Of a stretch of DNA of 64,000 bases, positions 43,340 through 52,420 are shown piece by piece. The translations under genes were made by a program, and so were the position numbers. This stretch comes from Mixta gaviniae. Its GTDB lineage: Bacteria; Pseudomonadota; Gammaproteobacteria; Enterobacterales; Enterobacteriaceae. The stretch covers positions 806,001-870,000 of the forward strand of contig NZ_CP026377.1 in NCBI RefSeq assembly GCF_002953195.1, read 5' to 3'. Below the pieces are notes generated by a model. That model ran no database searches. It was not told where the DNA came from and saw nothing but the letters and a program-made list of their open reading frames with translations. Within the stretch, counting starts at the first letter, position 1, and each line of letters begins with the position of its first letter.

Positions 43340-44722
43340 TTGGCCAAAGCGGTAAAACGTGCCTTTGTCTGCAATGAATGTGGCGCAGACTATCCGCGTT
43401 GGCAGGGGCAATGCAGCGCCTGCCACGCCTGGAACACCATCACCGAAGTGAGGCTTGCGGCCTCGCCTGCGGCGGCGCGTAATGAGCGTCTTTCCGGCTA
43501 TGCCGGCGCCGCCGGCACCAGCCGCGTGCAGAAGCTGTCGGAAATCAGCCTTGAGGCGCTGCCGCGCTTCTCTACCGGCTTCAAAGAGTTCGATCGCGTG
43601 CTGGGCGGCGGCGTCGTGCCGGGCAGCGCGATTCTGATCGGCGGCAGCCCCGGCGCGGGCAAGAGTACGCTACTGCTGCAAACGCTCTGCAAGCTGTCGG
43701 TGGATATGAAAACGCTTTACGTCACCGGTGAAGAGTCGCTACAGCAGGTGGCGATGCGCGCGCACCGTCTCGGCCTGCCGACCGACAACCTGAATATGCT
43801 GTCGGAAACCAGCATCGAGCAGATCTGCCTGATCGCCGAGCAGGAGCAGCCGAAGCTGATGGTGATCGACTCGATTCAGGTGATGCATATGGCGGAGATC
43901 CAGTCGTCGCCGGGCAGCGTGGCGCAGGTACGTGAAACCGCCGCCTATCTGACCCGCTTCGCCAAAACGCGCGGCGTGGCGATTATCATGGTCGGCCATG
44001 TGACTAAAGATGGTTCGCTGGCCGGCCCGAAAGTGCTGGAACACTGTATCGACTGCTCCGTGCTGCTGGATGGCGATGCCGATTCCCGCTTCCGCACGCT
44101 GCGCAGCCATAAAAACCGCTTCGGGGCGGTGAACGAGCTGGGTGTCTTCGCCATGACTGAGCAGGGAATGCGCGAGGTCAGCAACCCGTCGGCCATCTTC
44201 CTGTCGCGCGGCGACGAAGTCACCGCCGGCAGCTCGGTCATGGTGGTGTGGGAAGGCACCCGGCCGCTGCTGGTGGAGATTCAGGCGCTGGTGGATCACT
44301 CGATGATGGCCAATCCGCGCCGCGTCGCGGTCGGGCTGGAGCAGAACCGTCTGGCGATCCTGCTGGCGGTGCTGCACCGCCACGGCGGTCTGCAGATGGC
44401 GGATCAGGATGTGTTCGTCAACGTGGTGGGCGGGGTCAAGGTCACCGAAACCAGCGCAGACCTGGCGCTGATGCTGGCGATGGTCTCCAGCCTGCGCGAT
44501 CGGCCGCTGCCGCAGGATTTAGTGATTTTCGGCGAAGTAGGGCTGGCCGGCGAGATCCGTCCGGTGCCGAGCGGGCAGGAGCGTATTTCCGAAGCGGCCA
44601 AGCACGGCTTCCAGCGCGCCATTGTGCCTGCGGCGAATGCGCCGAAGAAAGTGCCGGCGAATATGAAGGTCTACCCGGTGAAGAAGCTGGCTGACGCGCT
44701 GGCGATTCTGGATGAGTTATAA
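43340..44722 (+). CDS. radA: DNA repair protein RadA
   Basis: A helicase-like recombination protein acting on branch migration. 460 residues. A C4 zinc finger (CNECGADYPRWQGQCSAC), Walker A GGSPGAGKST, the KNRFG motif and a Lon-protease-like C-terminal domain. The start is TTG, 6 bases after CGAGGAATTGAG; it gives the family N-terminus MAKAVKRAFVCNECG. Confidence 0.97.
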   Translation: MAKAVKRAFVCNECGADYPRWQGQCSACHAWNTITEVRLAASPAAARNERLSGYAGAAGTSRVQKLSEISLEALPRFSTGFKEFDRVLGGGVVPGSAILIGGSPGAGKSTLLLQTLCKLSVDMKTLYVTGEESLQQVAMRAHRLGLPTDNLNMLSETSIEQICLIAEQEQPKLMVIDSIQVMHMAEIQSSPGSVAQVRETAAYLTRFAKTRGVAIIMVGHVTKDGSLAGPKVLEHCIDCSVLLDGDADSRFRTLRSHKNRFGAVNELGVFAMTEQGMREVSNPSAIFLSRGDEVTAGSSVMVVWEGTRPLLVEIQALVDHSMMANPRRVAVGLEQNRLAILLAVLHRHGGLQMADQDVFVNVVGGVKVTETSADLALMLAMVSSLRDRPLPQDLVIFGEVGLAGEIRPVPSGQERISEAAKHGFQRAIVPAANAPKKVPANMKVYPVKKLADALAILDEL

Positions 44723-44750
44723 TTTTCACTGCAGGGATTAACCTGTCGTT

Positions 44751-44777
44751 GGGGTGGGCCTTAGCCCACCCCTTTTT
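44751..44777 (+). terminator. Strong hairpin between radA and nadR
   Basis: GGGGTGGGC-CTTA-GCCCACCCC followed by TTTTT. A perfect 9-bp GC-rich stem. It ends 13 bases before the nadR ATG, leaving only GCAGGAGGCACT for ribosome binding. Confidence 0.85.
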
Positions 44778-44789
44778 GCAGGAGGCACT

Positions 44790-46022
44790 ATGTCATCATT
44801 TGAATATCTGAAAACCGCGATCCGTCAGCAGGGGCACACGCTACAGCAGGTGGCGGACGCCAGCGGCATGACCAAAGGCTACCTGAGCCAGCTGCTCAAC
44901 GCCAAAATCAAAAGCCCCAGCGCGCAGAAGCTGGAAGCGCTGCATCGCTTTCTGGGGCTCGCGTTCCCGCGGCGCGAGAAGCGGGTCGGCGTGGTCTTCG
45001 GCAAGTTCTATCCTCTGCATACCGGGCATATTTATCTGATTCAGCGCGCCTGCAGCCAGGTCGACGAGCTGCACATTATTATGGGCCACGACGAGCCGCG
45101 CGATCGGCAGCTGTTTGAAAACAGCGCCATGTCACAGCAGCCGACCGTCAGCGATCGCCTGCGCTGGCTGCTGCAGACCTTTAAGTATCAGAAGAACATT
45201 CGCATCCATGCATTTAATGAAGAGGGCATGGAGCCTTATCCGCACGGCTGGGATGTCTGGAGCCGCGGCATCACCGCCTTTATGGCGGAGAAGGGCATTG
45301 AGCCGGGTTGCGTCTATACCAGCGAAGAGCTGGACGCACCGCAGTATCGTCAGCATCTCGGCATTGAGACGATAGTCATCGATCCTGAGCGCTCTTTTAT
45401 GAACATCAGCGGCGCACAGATTCGTCAGAATCCGTTTCGCTACTGGGAATATATTCCTACCGAAGTGAAGCCGTTTTTTGTGCGCACCGTGGCGATACTC
45501 GGCGGCGAATCGAGCGGTAAGTCGGTGCTGGTGAACAAGCTGGCTAACATTTTCAATACCTCCAGCGCCTGGGAGTATGGCCGTGACTATGTCTTTTCCC
45601 ACCTCGGCGGCGATGAGATGGCGCTGCAATATTCCGACTATGACAAAATCGCGCTGGGCCAGGCGCAGTACATCGATTTTGCGGTGAAGTACGCCAATAA
45701 GGTCGCCTTTATCGATACCGACTTCGTCACCACTCAGGCGTTCTGTAAAAAATATGAGGGGCGCGAACATCCCTTTGTGCAGGCGCTGATCGATGAATAC
45801 CGTTTCGATCTGGTGATCCTGCTGGAGAACAATGTTCCCTGGGTAGCGGACGGATTGCGCAGCCTCGGCAGCTCTGTCGACCGGCGCGAATTTCAGGATC
45901 TGTTAATAAAAATGCTCAATGAAAATCAGATAAAATATGAGCATGTAACAGAAGAGAGTTACGACGAACGCTTCCTGCGCTGTGTTGACCTGGTGAGAAA
46001 TATGTTGGAAAACGGAAAATAG
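44790..46022 (+). CDS. nadR: NAD biosynthesis regulator / NMN adenylyltransferase / nicotinamide riboside kinase NadR
   Basis: A trifunctional protein. 410 residues, as in E. coli. N-terminal HTH (LQQVADASGMTKGYLSQLLN), NMN adenylyltransferase domain with GKFYPLHTGH, and a C-terminal kinase domain with the P-loop GGESSGKS. It represses NAD synthesis genes and salvages NMN and nicotinamide riboside. ATG at 44790 with GGAGG 5 bases before. Confidence 0.97.
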   Translation: MSSFEYLKTAIRQQGHTLQQVADASGMTKGYLSQLLNAKIKSPSAQKLEALHRFLGLAFPRREKRVGVVFGKFYPLHTGHIYLIQRACSQVDELHIIMGHDEPRDRQLFENSAMSQQPTVSDRLRWLLQTFKYQKNIRIHAFNEEGMEPYPHGWDVWSRGITAFMAEKGIEPGCVYTSEELDAPQYRQHLGIETIVIDPERSFMNISGAQIRQNPFRYWEYIPTEVKPFFVRTVAILGGESSGKSVLVNKLANIFNTSSAWEYGRDYVFSHLGGDEMALQYSDYDKIALGQAQYIDFAVKYANKVAFIDTDFVTTQAFCKKYEGREHPFVQALIDEYRFDLVILLENNVPWVADGLRSLGSSVDRREFQDLLIKMLNENQIKYEHVTEESYDERFLRCVDLVRNMLENGK

Positions 46023-46031
46023 CGCGGTTGG

Positions 46032-46069
46032 CGGGCTGGCTACAGATAAAGATGGTCAGCCCGTTTTAA
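46032..46069 (+). terminator. Terminator of nadR
   Basis: CGGGCTG and CAGCCCG pair around an 18-base loop, followed by TTTTAAT. Confidence 0.6.
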
Positions 46070-46642
46070 TTCGGAATGTTCTTATTGTTATTCTCCTTGC
46101 TGTAATTCAGCTTAATAGTTCAATATTTATACCAGCATGATTGCCGCTAAGCTTTGCCACTTTTTAGGCCGGCCAGGCATAGGGCGGGATTGGGCTAATA
46201 GGGTCTCTTTATCTTTTATATCTAATTCAACGCGTTGCGGCATAAGGTCAGAAAGGTCTTAACGCTGTGGATTTATTCGCGCGTTTTTAGCGCACCATAC
46301 GGAAAATCTCTTTTAACAAATTTAACGGAAACAGGATGTTAACTTAAGACATGGCTTATATATTGTTGAAGCGTCCTTAACTATGTTTAATTATATTTTT
46401 AATATTAAGTTTAGTGATTAATTTAAACAGCCGAAAACAGGTTGTTAACTTTTCATCGGCTGAAGAAATTAAGGCGTTATCGTCACTTTACGTCAGGGCG
46501 CGGTTATTGACGTAAAACGTTAGTCTCATATTTAAAGGGATGTTATGCAGAGCAGCATCAAGTTATTTGTTTTCAGGAAATAATCTGGCTGCGTGAGATT
46601 GCAGGACAGCTATTATCGGGAAGAATCAAGGGAGTGTGAAAT
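46070..46642. other. AT-rich intergenic region before the LysR gene
   Basis: About 570 bases without an open frame of coding character. It contains several AT-rich stretches and GTTAACTT / TTGACGTAAAACGTTAG-like sequence that could hold promoter and autoregulatory sites of the LysR gene. No site was fixed. AGGGAGTG at 46630-46637 is the ribosome site. Confidence 0.4.
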
Positions 46643-47551
46643 ATGCATAAAGACATTAATCAGTTGGTGAGAATGGATTTGAACCTGTTGCCGATTTTAG
46701 ATACGTTGCTGAATGAGAAAAGCGTCAGCAAAACGGCGGATAAACTGAATGTCACCCCGCCGGCCATCAGTAAATCATTGAATAAAATCAGAGACACTTT
46801 TCAGGATCAGCTGCTGGTGCGCTCCGGCATGAGCCTGGAGTTGACGCCGCTGGCGGTGCGCCTGAAGCCGCAGCTGCGCGAGCTGCTGGATAACATTCAG
46901 ACGGTGTTGCACCAGAATATTGAGCTGAACGGCAGCGAGCTGCCGCGCTCTTTCAATATCGTCACCAACGATATCCTGATGTCGATGCTTAGCTACAAGC
47001 TGATGAAAAAAAGCATTCAGGAGAATACCCACCACATTTTTAACTTTAACTATGACAATGCCGCGGCCTGTATGCTGCGCAGCGAAGAGATCGATCTCTA
47101 TATCGGTGAAGATAAAACCCTCAGCCCGGAAGTGAAAATCAGAACTATCGGGCATAGCGAGTGCGTGTTTATTGCGAAAAAAGACCATCCCGTTCTGCAA
47201 ACGGAAAAATCGCTTAAGGCGCTCAAGGAATATATGCTTATCGTCGCGAAAAATAAGCTGAAAGAAGAGATGGAAAGCCTGTATCGCGAGCGCGGCTATA
47301 AGCGGAAAATTCATGGCGTCAGCGCCGGCTATCTGCCGATGATAGAAAACGTCATTCAAACCGACAGTCTGGGGATTGTGCCCATGTATGTGGTGGAGGT
47401 GCTGCAGCGCATGAACAGCGAGGTCGACTTTTTCCGCCCCGATTTTGAACTGCCGAAAGTGCGCATTATTCAGGCGTGGCATCCGCGCTACCATAACTGC
47501 TCATCGCATAAATGGTTGCGCGATATTTCCAAAGATCTGCTGGACTTTTAA
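46643..47551 (+). CDS. LysR-family transcription regulator
   Basis: 302 residues. The N-terminal winged HTH (LNLLPILDTLLNEKSVSKTA followed by DKLNVTPPAISKSLNKIRDT) and a LysR-type sensor domain (YIGEDKTLSPEVKIRTIGHS) are visible. The MDLNLL start and the HTH with PPAISKSLxKIR resemble the LeuO/NodD-like branch. The ligand is unknown. It lies in a block absent from E. coli between nadR and ettA and converges with the dehydrogenase. Confidence 0.9.
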   Translation: MHKDINQLVRMDLNLLPILDTLLNEKSVSKTADKLNVTPPAISKSLNKIRDTFQDQLLVRSGMSLELTPLAVRLKPQLRELLDNIQTVLHQNIELNGSELPRSFNIVTNDILMSMLSYKLMKKSIQENTHHIFNFNYDNAAACMLRSEEIDLYIGEDKTLSPEVKIRTIGHSECVFIAKKDHPVLQTEKSLKALKEYMLIVAKNKLKEEMESLYRERGYKRKIHGVSAGYLPMIENVIQTDSLGIVPMYVVEVLQRMNSEVDFFRPDFELPKVRIIQAWHPRYHNCSSHKWLRDISKDLLDF

Positions 47552-47582
47552 AGGCAGGCGCGGCTGGCGCACCGGCATGATT

Positions 47583-47609
47583 AACGCCCCGTTTAAGGGG
47601 CGTTTTTAT
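47583..47609. terminator. Bidirectional terminator
   Basis: AACGCCCC-GTTTAA-GGGGCGTT with TTTATT on the plus strand. It lies between convergent genes. Confidence 0.8.
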
Positions 47610-47619
47610 TGCGCAATGC

Positions 47620-48621
47620 TCAGTAAACGATAACCACTTTGCCGCGCATATGGCCTTCCAGTACCCTGGCGTGCGCCTGAGTCAGGCTTTCCACGCTCAG
47701 CCCGTGCAGCGTTTCATTCAGCGTGGTGGCCAGCTTTCCTGCATCCAGCAGCTGCGCCACCTCATTCAGGATTTCGCCCTGACGTGCGATGTCTGGCGTG
47801 GCGTACATGCTGCGGGTAAACATAAACTCCCAATGCAGCGCCGCGCTTTTCAGCTTCAGCTGCTCCATATCGAGCGGATGCGCGTTTTCAACGATGGTGC
47901 AGATCTGGCCCTGCGGCGCGATCAGCTTGCCGATGGTCTCCCAGTGGCCATCGGTATCGTTGAGGCAGAAAATATAATCGACCTGCTCAATGCCGTGCTG
48001 CGCCAGCTCTTCCGGCATGTTTTGATAGTTAATAACCAGATCGGCGCCGCGATCTTTACACCACTGAACGGAGTCAGGACGCGAAGCCGTGGCAATCACT
48101 TTGACTTTGCTGTGCATTTTGGTGAAAGGGATCGCCAGCGAGCCGACGCCGCCCGCGCCGCCGATAATCAGCAGCGTTTGCGTTTCCGTCGCCTCTTCAA
48201 TACGCAGGCGCTCAAACAGGCCTTCCCATGCGGTCAGCGCGGTCAGCGGAATCGCCGCCGCCTGTCCCCAGTCAAGCGTACGCGGCTTATGGCCGGTGAT
48301 GCGCGCATCTACCAGCTGCAGCGTGCTGTTGCTGCCCGGACGCGTCACGTCGCCTGCGTAGTAAACCTCATCGCCCGCCTTAAAGCCGGTCACTTTGCTG
48401 CCCGCTTCAACCACGACGCCGCTGGCGTCCCAGCCGAGAATGCGCGGCTGCTGCAGGCCGCTTTTGCGCACCCCTTTATGCACCTTGGTGTCGACCGGAT
48501 TGATCGATACCGCTTTCACTTCCACCAGCAGGTCATATTCGCCAGGCGTCGGCCGCTCAGGCTGGATTTCAATAAACTGTTCCGGGTTTTCCGGGTTAAC
48601 GGCAATCGCTCGCATCGTCAT
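47620..48621 (-). CDS. Zinc-type alcohol dehydrogenase-like / quinone oxidoreductase (MDR family)
   Basis: 333 residues from ATG 48621 with GGAGAAGTGA before it. MDR fold: VKAVSINPVDTKV, GWDASGVVVEAGSKVTGFKA, the NADPH-binding IIGGAGGVGSLAI and a C-terminal HARVLEGHMRGKVVIVY. The catalytic zinc ligands of true alcohol dehydrogenases are not apparent, so a quinone or enone reductase is more likely. Divergent from a LysR gene that probably controls it. Confidence 0.88.
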   Translation of the reverse strand: MTMRAIAVNPENPEQFIEIQPERPTPGEYDLLVEVKAVSINPVDTKVHKGVRKSGLQQPRILGWDASGVVVEAGSKVTGFKAGDEVYYAGDVTRPGSNSTLQLVDARITGHKPRTLDWGQAAAIPLTALTAWEGLFERLRIEEATETQTLLIIGGAGGVGSLAIPFTKMHSKVKVIATASRPDSVQWCKDRGADLVINYQNMPEELAQHGIEQVDYIFCLNDTDGHWETIGKLIAPQGQICTIVENAHPLDMEQLKLKSAALHWEFMFTRSMYATPDIARQGEILNEVAQLLDAGKLATTLNETLHGLSVESLTQAHARVLEGHMRGKVVIVY

Positions 48622-48716
48622 TTCACTTCTCCTCGGTTGATGGAGTAAGTGTAGAGGGTGGGGCGGAAGGTGATAAGATGGACAATAACTCATACAGTGT
48701 TCGTGACAGGTGAACA
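48622..48716. promoter_or_regulatory. Divergent promoter region adh / lysR
   Basis: 95 bases between two divergent starts. It contains ACTCATACAGTGTTCGTGA-like sequence with the T-N11-A feature of LysR boxes. This is the expected place for regulator binding. Confidence 0.4.
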
Positions 48717-49613
48717 ATGGCGTTAAAACGCTTACAGGACATGGCGCTGTTCGCGCTGGTTGCCGAAAGCGGCAGCTTTACCGCCGCCGCGCGTCGCGCC
48801 GGACTGCCGAAATCGAGCGTGAGCCAGCGCATCAGCCAGCTGGAGCAGACGATAGGACTGCGCCTGCTTAACCGGACCACGCGTCAGCTGAATCTGACCT
48901 TCGCCGGCGAGCGCTACCTTATTCACTGCCAGGAGATGATGCAGGCGAGCGAACGCGCCGATCTGGCGATTGAGCGCCTGCGCGACAACCCAAGCGGCCG
49001 CCTGCGCATTACCAGCCCGGCCGGCATCGGCGCGACGTTGCTGGCGCGCTGTAATGCCGAATTTCAACAGCACTATCCGGATGTGACGCTGGAGGTCTCG
49101 GTTTCAGATCATATGCGCGATCTGGTGCAGGAGGGCTTTGACGTGGCGCTGCGCACCGGCAAGCCACAGGATTCATCGCTGATTGGAAGACGCGTCGGCC
49201 GGTGCGATCGCGTGCTGGTCGCTTCCGCGCGCTACCTGGCGCGCAACGCGGCGATCGCGCATCCGCGTCAGCTGGCGACCCACCGCTGCATCGCTCACCG
49301 CGCCTGGGCGGAGTGGCTGCTGCGGCGCGGCGAAGAACACTATCGCTGGCTGCTGCCCTCTGTCCATCTGACGGACAACCTGCTCTACGCGCGCGAATGC
49401 GCGCTCAGCGACGCCGGCATTACGCTGCTGCCGCGTTTTCTGACCGAAGCGCCGATCGCGCAGGGGGAACTGGTGCAGGTGCTGCCGGAGTGGGAGGCCG
49501 AAGGGAACGAACTGTGGCTGGTCTGGCCGGGACGCAAGCTGAACTCGCCGGCGCTGGCGCGCTTTATCGATTTCGCTCATCAAAGCGCGGCATTTCGTGA
49601 ATTTTACCGTTAA
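48717..49613 (+). CDS. LysR-family transcription regulator
   Basis: 298 residues. HTH: LFALVAESGSFTAAARRAGL, PKSSVSQRISQLEQTIGLRL and LNRTTRQLNLT. The effector domain RLRITSPAGIGATLLARCNA and GFDVALRTGKPQDSSLIGRR is of the CrgA/DmlR type. It is divergent from the oxidoreductase gene and is likely its regulator. Confidence 0.92.
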   Translation: MALKRLQDMALFALVAESGSFTAAARRAGLPKSSVSQRISQLEQTIGLRLLNRTTRQLNLTFAGERYLIHCQEMMQASERADLAIERLRDNPSGRLRITSPAGIGATLLARCNAEFQQHYPDVTLEVSVSDHMRDLVQEGFDVALRTGKPQDSSLIGRRVGRCDRVLVASARYLARNAAIAHPRQLATHRCIAHRAWAEWLLRRGEEHYRWLLPSVHLTDNLLYARECALSDAGITLLPRFLTEAPIAQGELVQVLPEWEAEGNELWLVWPGRKLNSPALARFIDFAHQSAAFREFYR

Positions 49614-49615
49614 AA

Positions 49616-49640
49616 AAAGCGGCCCGTGGGCCGCTTTCTG
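49616..49640. terminator. Bidirectional terminator between lysR and ettA
   Basis: AAAGCGGCCC and GGGCCGCTTT are complementary with GT between them, flanked by A and T runs. It serves convergent genes. Confidence 0.8.
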
Positions 49641-49642
49641 CA

Positions 49643-51310
49643 TTACTTGGTCATACGTTTGTACTTGATGCGTTTCGGCTCCAGCGCTTCGGCGCCGAGC
49701 GTACGCTTCTTGTACTCTTCGTATTCGGTAAAGTTGCCTTCAAAGAATTCAACTTTGCCTTCATCCTGATAATCGAGGATGTGGGTGGCGATACGGTCAA
49801 GGAACCAGCGGTCATGCGAGATCACCATCGCGCAGCCCGGGAACTCCAGCAGGGCGTTTTCCAGCGCGCGCAGGGTTTCGATATCCAGGTCGTTAGTCGG
49901 CTCATCGAGCAGCAGCATGTTGCCGCCGACCTGCAGCAGCTTCGCCAGGTGCAGACGACCGCGTTCGCCGCCGGACAGTTCGCCCACGCGTTTGCCCTGA
50001 TCGACGCCTTTAAAGTTAAAGCGGCCGACATAGGCACGGCTCGGCATCTCGGTGTTGCCGATCTTCATGATATCCAGCCCGCCGGAAACTTCTTCCCAGA
50101 CGGTTTTGGCATTGTCCATGCTGTCGCGGAACTGGTCGACAGAAGCCAGCTTCACCGTTTCACCCAGGGTGATGGTGCCGCTGTCCGGCTGTTCCTGGCC
50201 TGACATCATGCGGAACAGCGTCGATTTACCGGCGCCGTTCGGGCCGATGATGCCGACAATCGCGCCTTTCGGCACTGAGAAGGAGAGATCGTCGATCAGC
50301 AGGCGGTCGCCGTACGATTTACGCAGATTGCTCACTTCCACCACTTTGTCGCCGAGGCGCGGGCCTGGTGGAATAAACAGTTCGTTGGTTTCGTTACGTT
50401 TCTGGTATTCGGTGCTGTTCAGCTCTTCAAAGCGCGCCAGACGGGCTTTGCCCTTGGACTGACGGCCTTTGGCGCCCTGACGCACCCATTCCAGCTCTTT
50501 CTCAATGGATTTGCGGCGTGCCGCTTCCTGAGAGGCTTCCTGCGCCAGGCGCTGATCTTTCTGCTCCAGCCAGGAAGAGTAGTTACCTTCCCACGGAATA
50601 CCTTCGCCGCGGTCCAGCTCCAGGATCCAGCCCGCAACGTTATCCAGGAAGTAACGGTCGTGGGTGATCGCCACCACGGTGCCTTCGAAATCGTGCAGGA
50701 AGCGCTCCAGCCACGCCACGGATTCCGCATCCAGGTGGTTGGTTGGTTCGTCGAGCAGCAGCATGTCCGGTTTTTCCAGCAGCAGACGGCACAGCGCGAC
50801 GCGGCGGCGCTCACCACCGGAGAGGTTGCTGATTTTGGCATCCCAGTCCGGCAGGCGCAACGCATCGGCGGCACGCTCCAGCTGAACGTTCAGGTTATGG
50901 CCGTCGTGCGCCTGGATAATCTCTTCCAGCTTGCCCTGTTCTGCGGCCAGCTTGTCGAAATCCGCTTCCGGCTCGGCGTACAGCGCGTAGACTTCATCCA
51001 GACGCTTCAGCGCGCCGACCACTTCGGCCACCGCTTCCTCCACCGATTCACGCACGGTGTGTTCCGGGTTCAGCTGCGGCTCCTGCGGCAGATAGCCGAT
51101 TTTAATGCCGGGCTGCGGACGCGCTTCACCTTCGATATCTTTATCGATGCCGGCCATAATGCGCAGCAAGGTAGATTTACCCGCGCCGTTTAAGCCCAGT
51201 ACGCCGATTTTCGCGCCCGGGAAGAAGCTAAGAGAGATGTTCTTAAGAATGTGACGCTTCGGCGGAACGACTTTGCCGACGCGATGCATACTGTAGACGA
51301 ATTGAGCCAC
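49643..51310 (-). CDS. ettA: Energy-dependent translational throttle protein EttA
   Basis: An ABC-F protein that binds the ribosomal E site and gates elongation according to ATP/ADP. 555 residues, as in E. coli. Two ABC domains: Walker A GLNGAGKS (about 39-46) and GPNGAGKS (about 355), signatures NLSGGERRRVALC and ELSGGERGRLHLA, and the conserved arm region between. No membrane segment. Confidence 0.97.
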   Translation of the reverse strand: MAQFVYSMHRVGKVVPPKRHILKNISLSFFPGAKIGVLGLNGAGKSTLLRIMAGIDKDIEGEARPQPGIKIGYLPQEPQLNPEHTVRESVEEAVAEVVGALKRLDEVYALYAEPEADFDKLAAEQGKLEEIIQAHDGHNLNVQLERAADALRLPDWDAKISNLSGGERRRVALCRLLLEKPDMLLLDEPTNHLDAESVAWLERFLHDFEGTVVAITHDRYFLDNVAGWILELDRGEGIPWEGNYSSWLEQKDQRLAQEASQEAARRKSIEKELEWVRQGAKGRQSKGKARLARFEELNSTEYQKRNETNELFIPPGPRLGDKVVEVSNLRKSYGDRLLIDDLSFSVPKGAIVGIIGPNGAGKSTLFRMMSGQEQPDSGTITLGETVKLASVDQFRDSMDNAKTVWEEVSGGLDIMKIGNTEMPSRAYVGRFNFKGVDQGKRVGELSGGERGRLHLAKLLQVGGNMLLLDEPTNDLDIETLRALENALLEFPGCAMVISHDRWFLDRIATHILDYQDEGKVEFFEGNFTEYEEYKKRTLGAEALEPKRIKYKRMTK

Positions 51311-51453
51311 GTGAAATGAGCCTCTTATGGTCTGTGTGGTAATCGGGGCATCATCGCCCGTTCAGAACAGCAAGTTTAGCGGTTTTCCCTGCTTAATCAC
51401 AGCCGTCATCCCGGCGATTGTTCGCTTTTCGCCGCTGCGATCGCGCGCGGCGT

Positions 51454-52218
51454 TCAGGGCGTCAGCAGCGTGACGCCCGCCTGCCGCAGATGCTGCGCCA
51501 GCGGCTCCGGCGGGGCGCTATCGCTGATCAGCGTATCGAAGCGGGCGAGATCGCCGATGCGTGCCGGCAGCACCTTATTATATTTGCTGCTGTCCGCCAG
51601 CAGCAGCGCGCGCTGCGTCCGGGCGATGGCGCGCTGTTTCATCGGCAGTTCGTTAAAGTTGTAGCAGGTGGCGCCCTGCTGCGCATCCAGGCCCGCCGCC
51701 GAAATAAAGGCCAGCGTGGGGCAGATCTCATCGAGAATCGAAACGGCGCCGTGCGGGGAAAACACCGCATTATCGGGATGAAATTCGCCGCCGCTGAGGA
51801 TCACGCGGCACGCCTTTTTCTCTTTTAACGAAAGGAAAGTGTTGATCGCGCAGCAGACGGCGGTAAACGGCAGCGCATCGTCAATCGCATCGATCACCCA
51901 GGGCATCGTGGTGCCGCAGTCGAAAAAAACGGTGTCGTCGGGGCTAATCAGGCTGGCCGCCAGCTGCGCCAGCTGCCGCTTTTTATCAACGTTATGCGAC
52001 TGCTGATCGGAAACGAAATAGTGTTCATGCCCGCCTTTGGCCGCGCTAACGATATAGCCGCCCAGCAGGACCAGACTTGAAGGCTGCTCGTTAAGATCGC
52101 GCCGAATGGTCATTTCCGAGACGCCCAGCAGCCGCGCCGCCTCTCTTAAGTGGATTTTATCAATGCGCCTGATCGCCTGCGCCAGTTTACCGATCCGCTC
52201 TTCGCGCCGGGTTTCCAT
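51454..52218 (-). CDS. deoR: Deoxyribonucleoside operon repressor DeoR
   Basis: 254 residues. It starts METRREERIGKLAQAIRR and has the HTH LREAARLLGVSEMTIRRDLN, then VLLGGYIV, FFDCGTTMPWVIDAIDD, CGGEFH-like SGGEFHPDNAVF and SAAGLDAQQGATCYN. This agrees closely with E. coli DeoR over its full length, more than with other DeoR-family members. DeoR represses deoCABD with deoxyribose 5-phosphate as inducer. In E. coli the gene is far from deo; here it lies about 10 kb downstream of deoD. Confidence 0.9.
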   Translation of the reverse strand: METRREERIGKLAQAIRRIDKIHLREAARLLGVSEMTIRRDLNEQPSSLVLLGGYIVSAAKGGHEHYFVSDQQSHNVDKKRQLAQLAASLISPDDTVFFDCGTTMPWVIDAIDDALPFTAVCCAINTFLSLKEKKACRVILSGGEFHPDNAVFSPHGAVSILDEICPTLAFISAAGLDAQQGATCYNFNELPMKQRAIARTQRALLLADSSKYNKVLPARIGDLARFDTLISDSAPPEPLAQHLRQAGVTLLTP

Positions 52219-52420
52219 GATGCCATTCCCTGTTTGCCTGTTTCTCTTATGTTAACCCTAAAAAACCAGAGCGTCAGCCGCCGTAGCACAGCACAGCGCA
52301 CGCCTGAGACCGATAAGAAAAGTAAATTTTGTGAAGAACGTGGCACGACGCCAGCGCCCTGGTTAGCATGAAGAATGCCTGGCATTCGGCCGGACCGGTT
52401 AACAGTAAAGAGGAGAGCGT
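52219..52420. promoter_or_regulatory. Divergent region deoR / slt
   Basis: About 200 bases between divergent starts. AGGAGAG at 52411-52417 is the slt ribosome site. No operator was identified. Confidence 0.35.
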
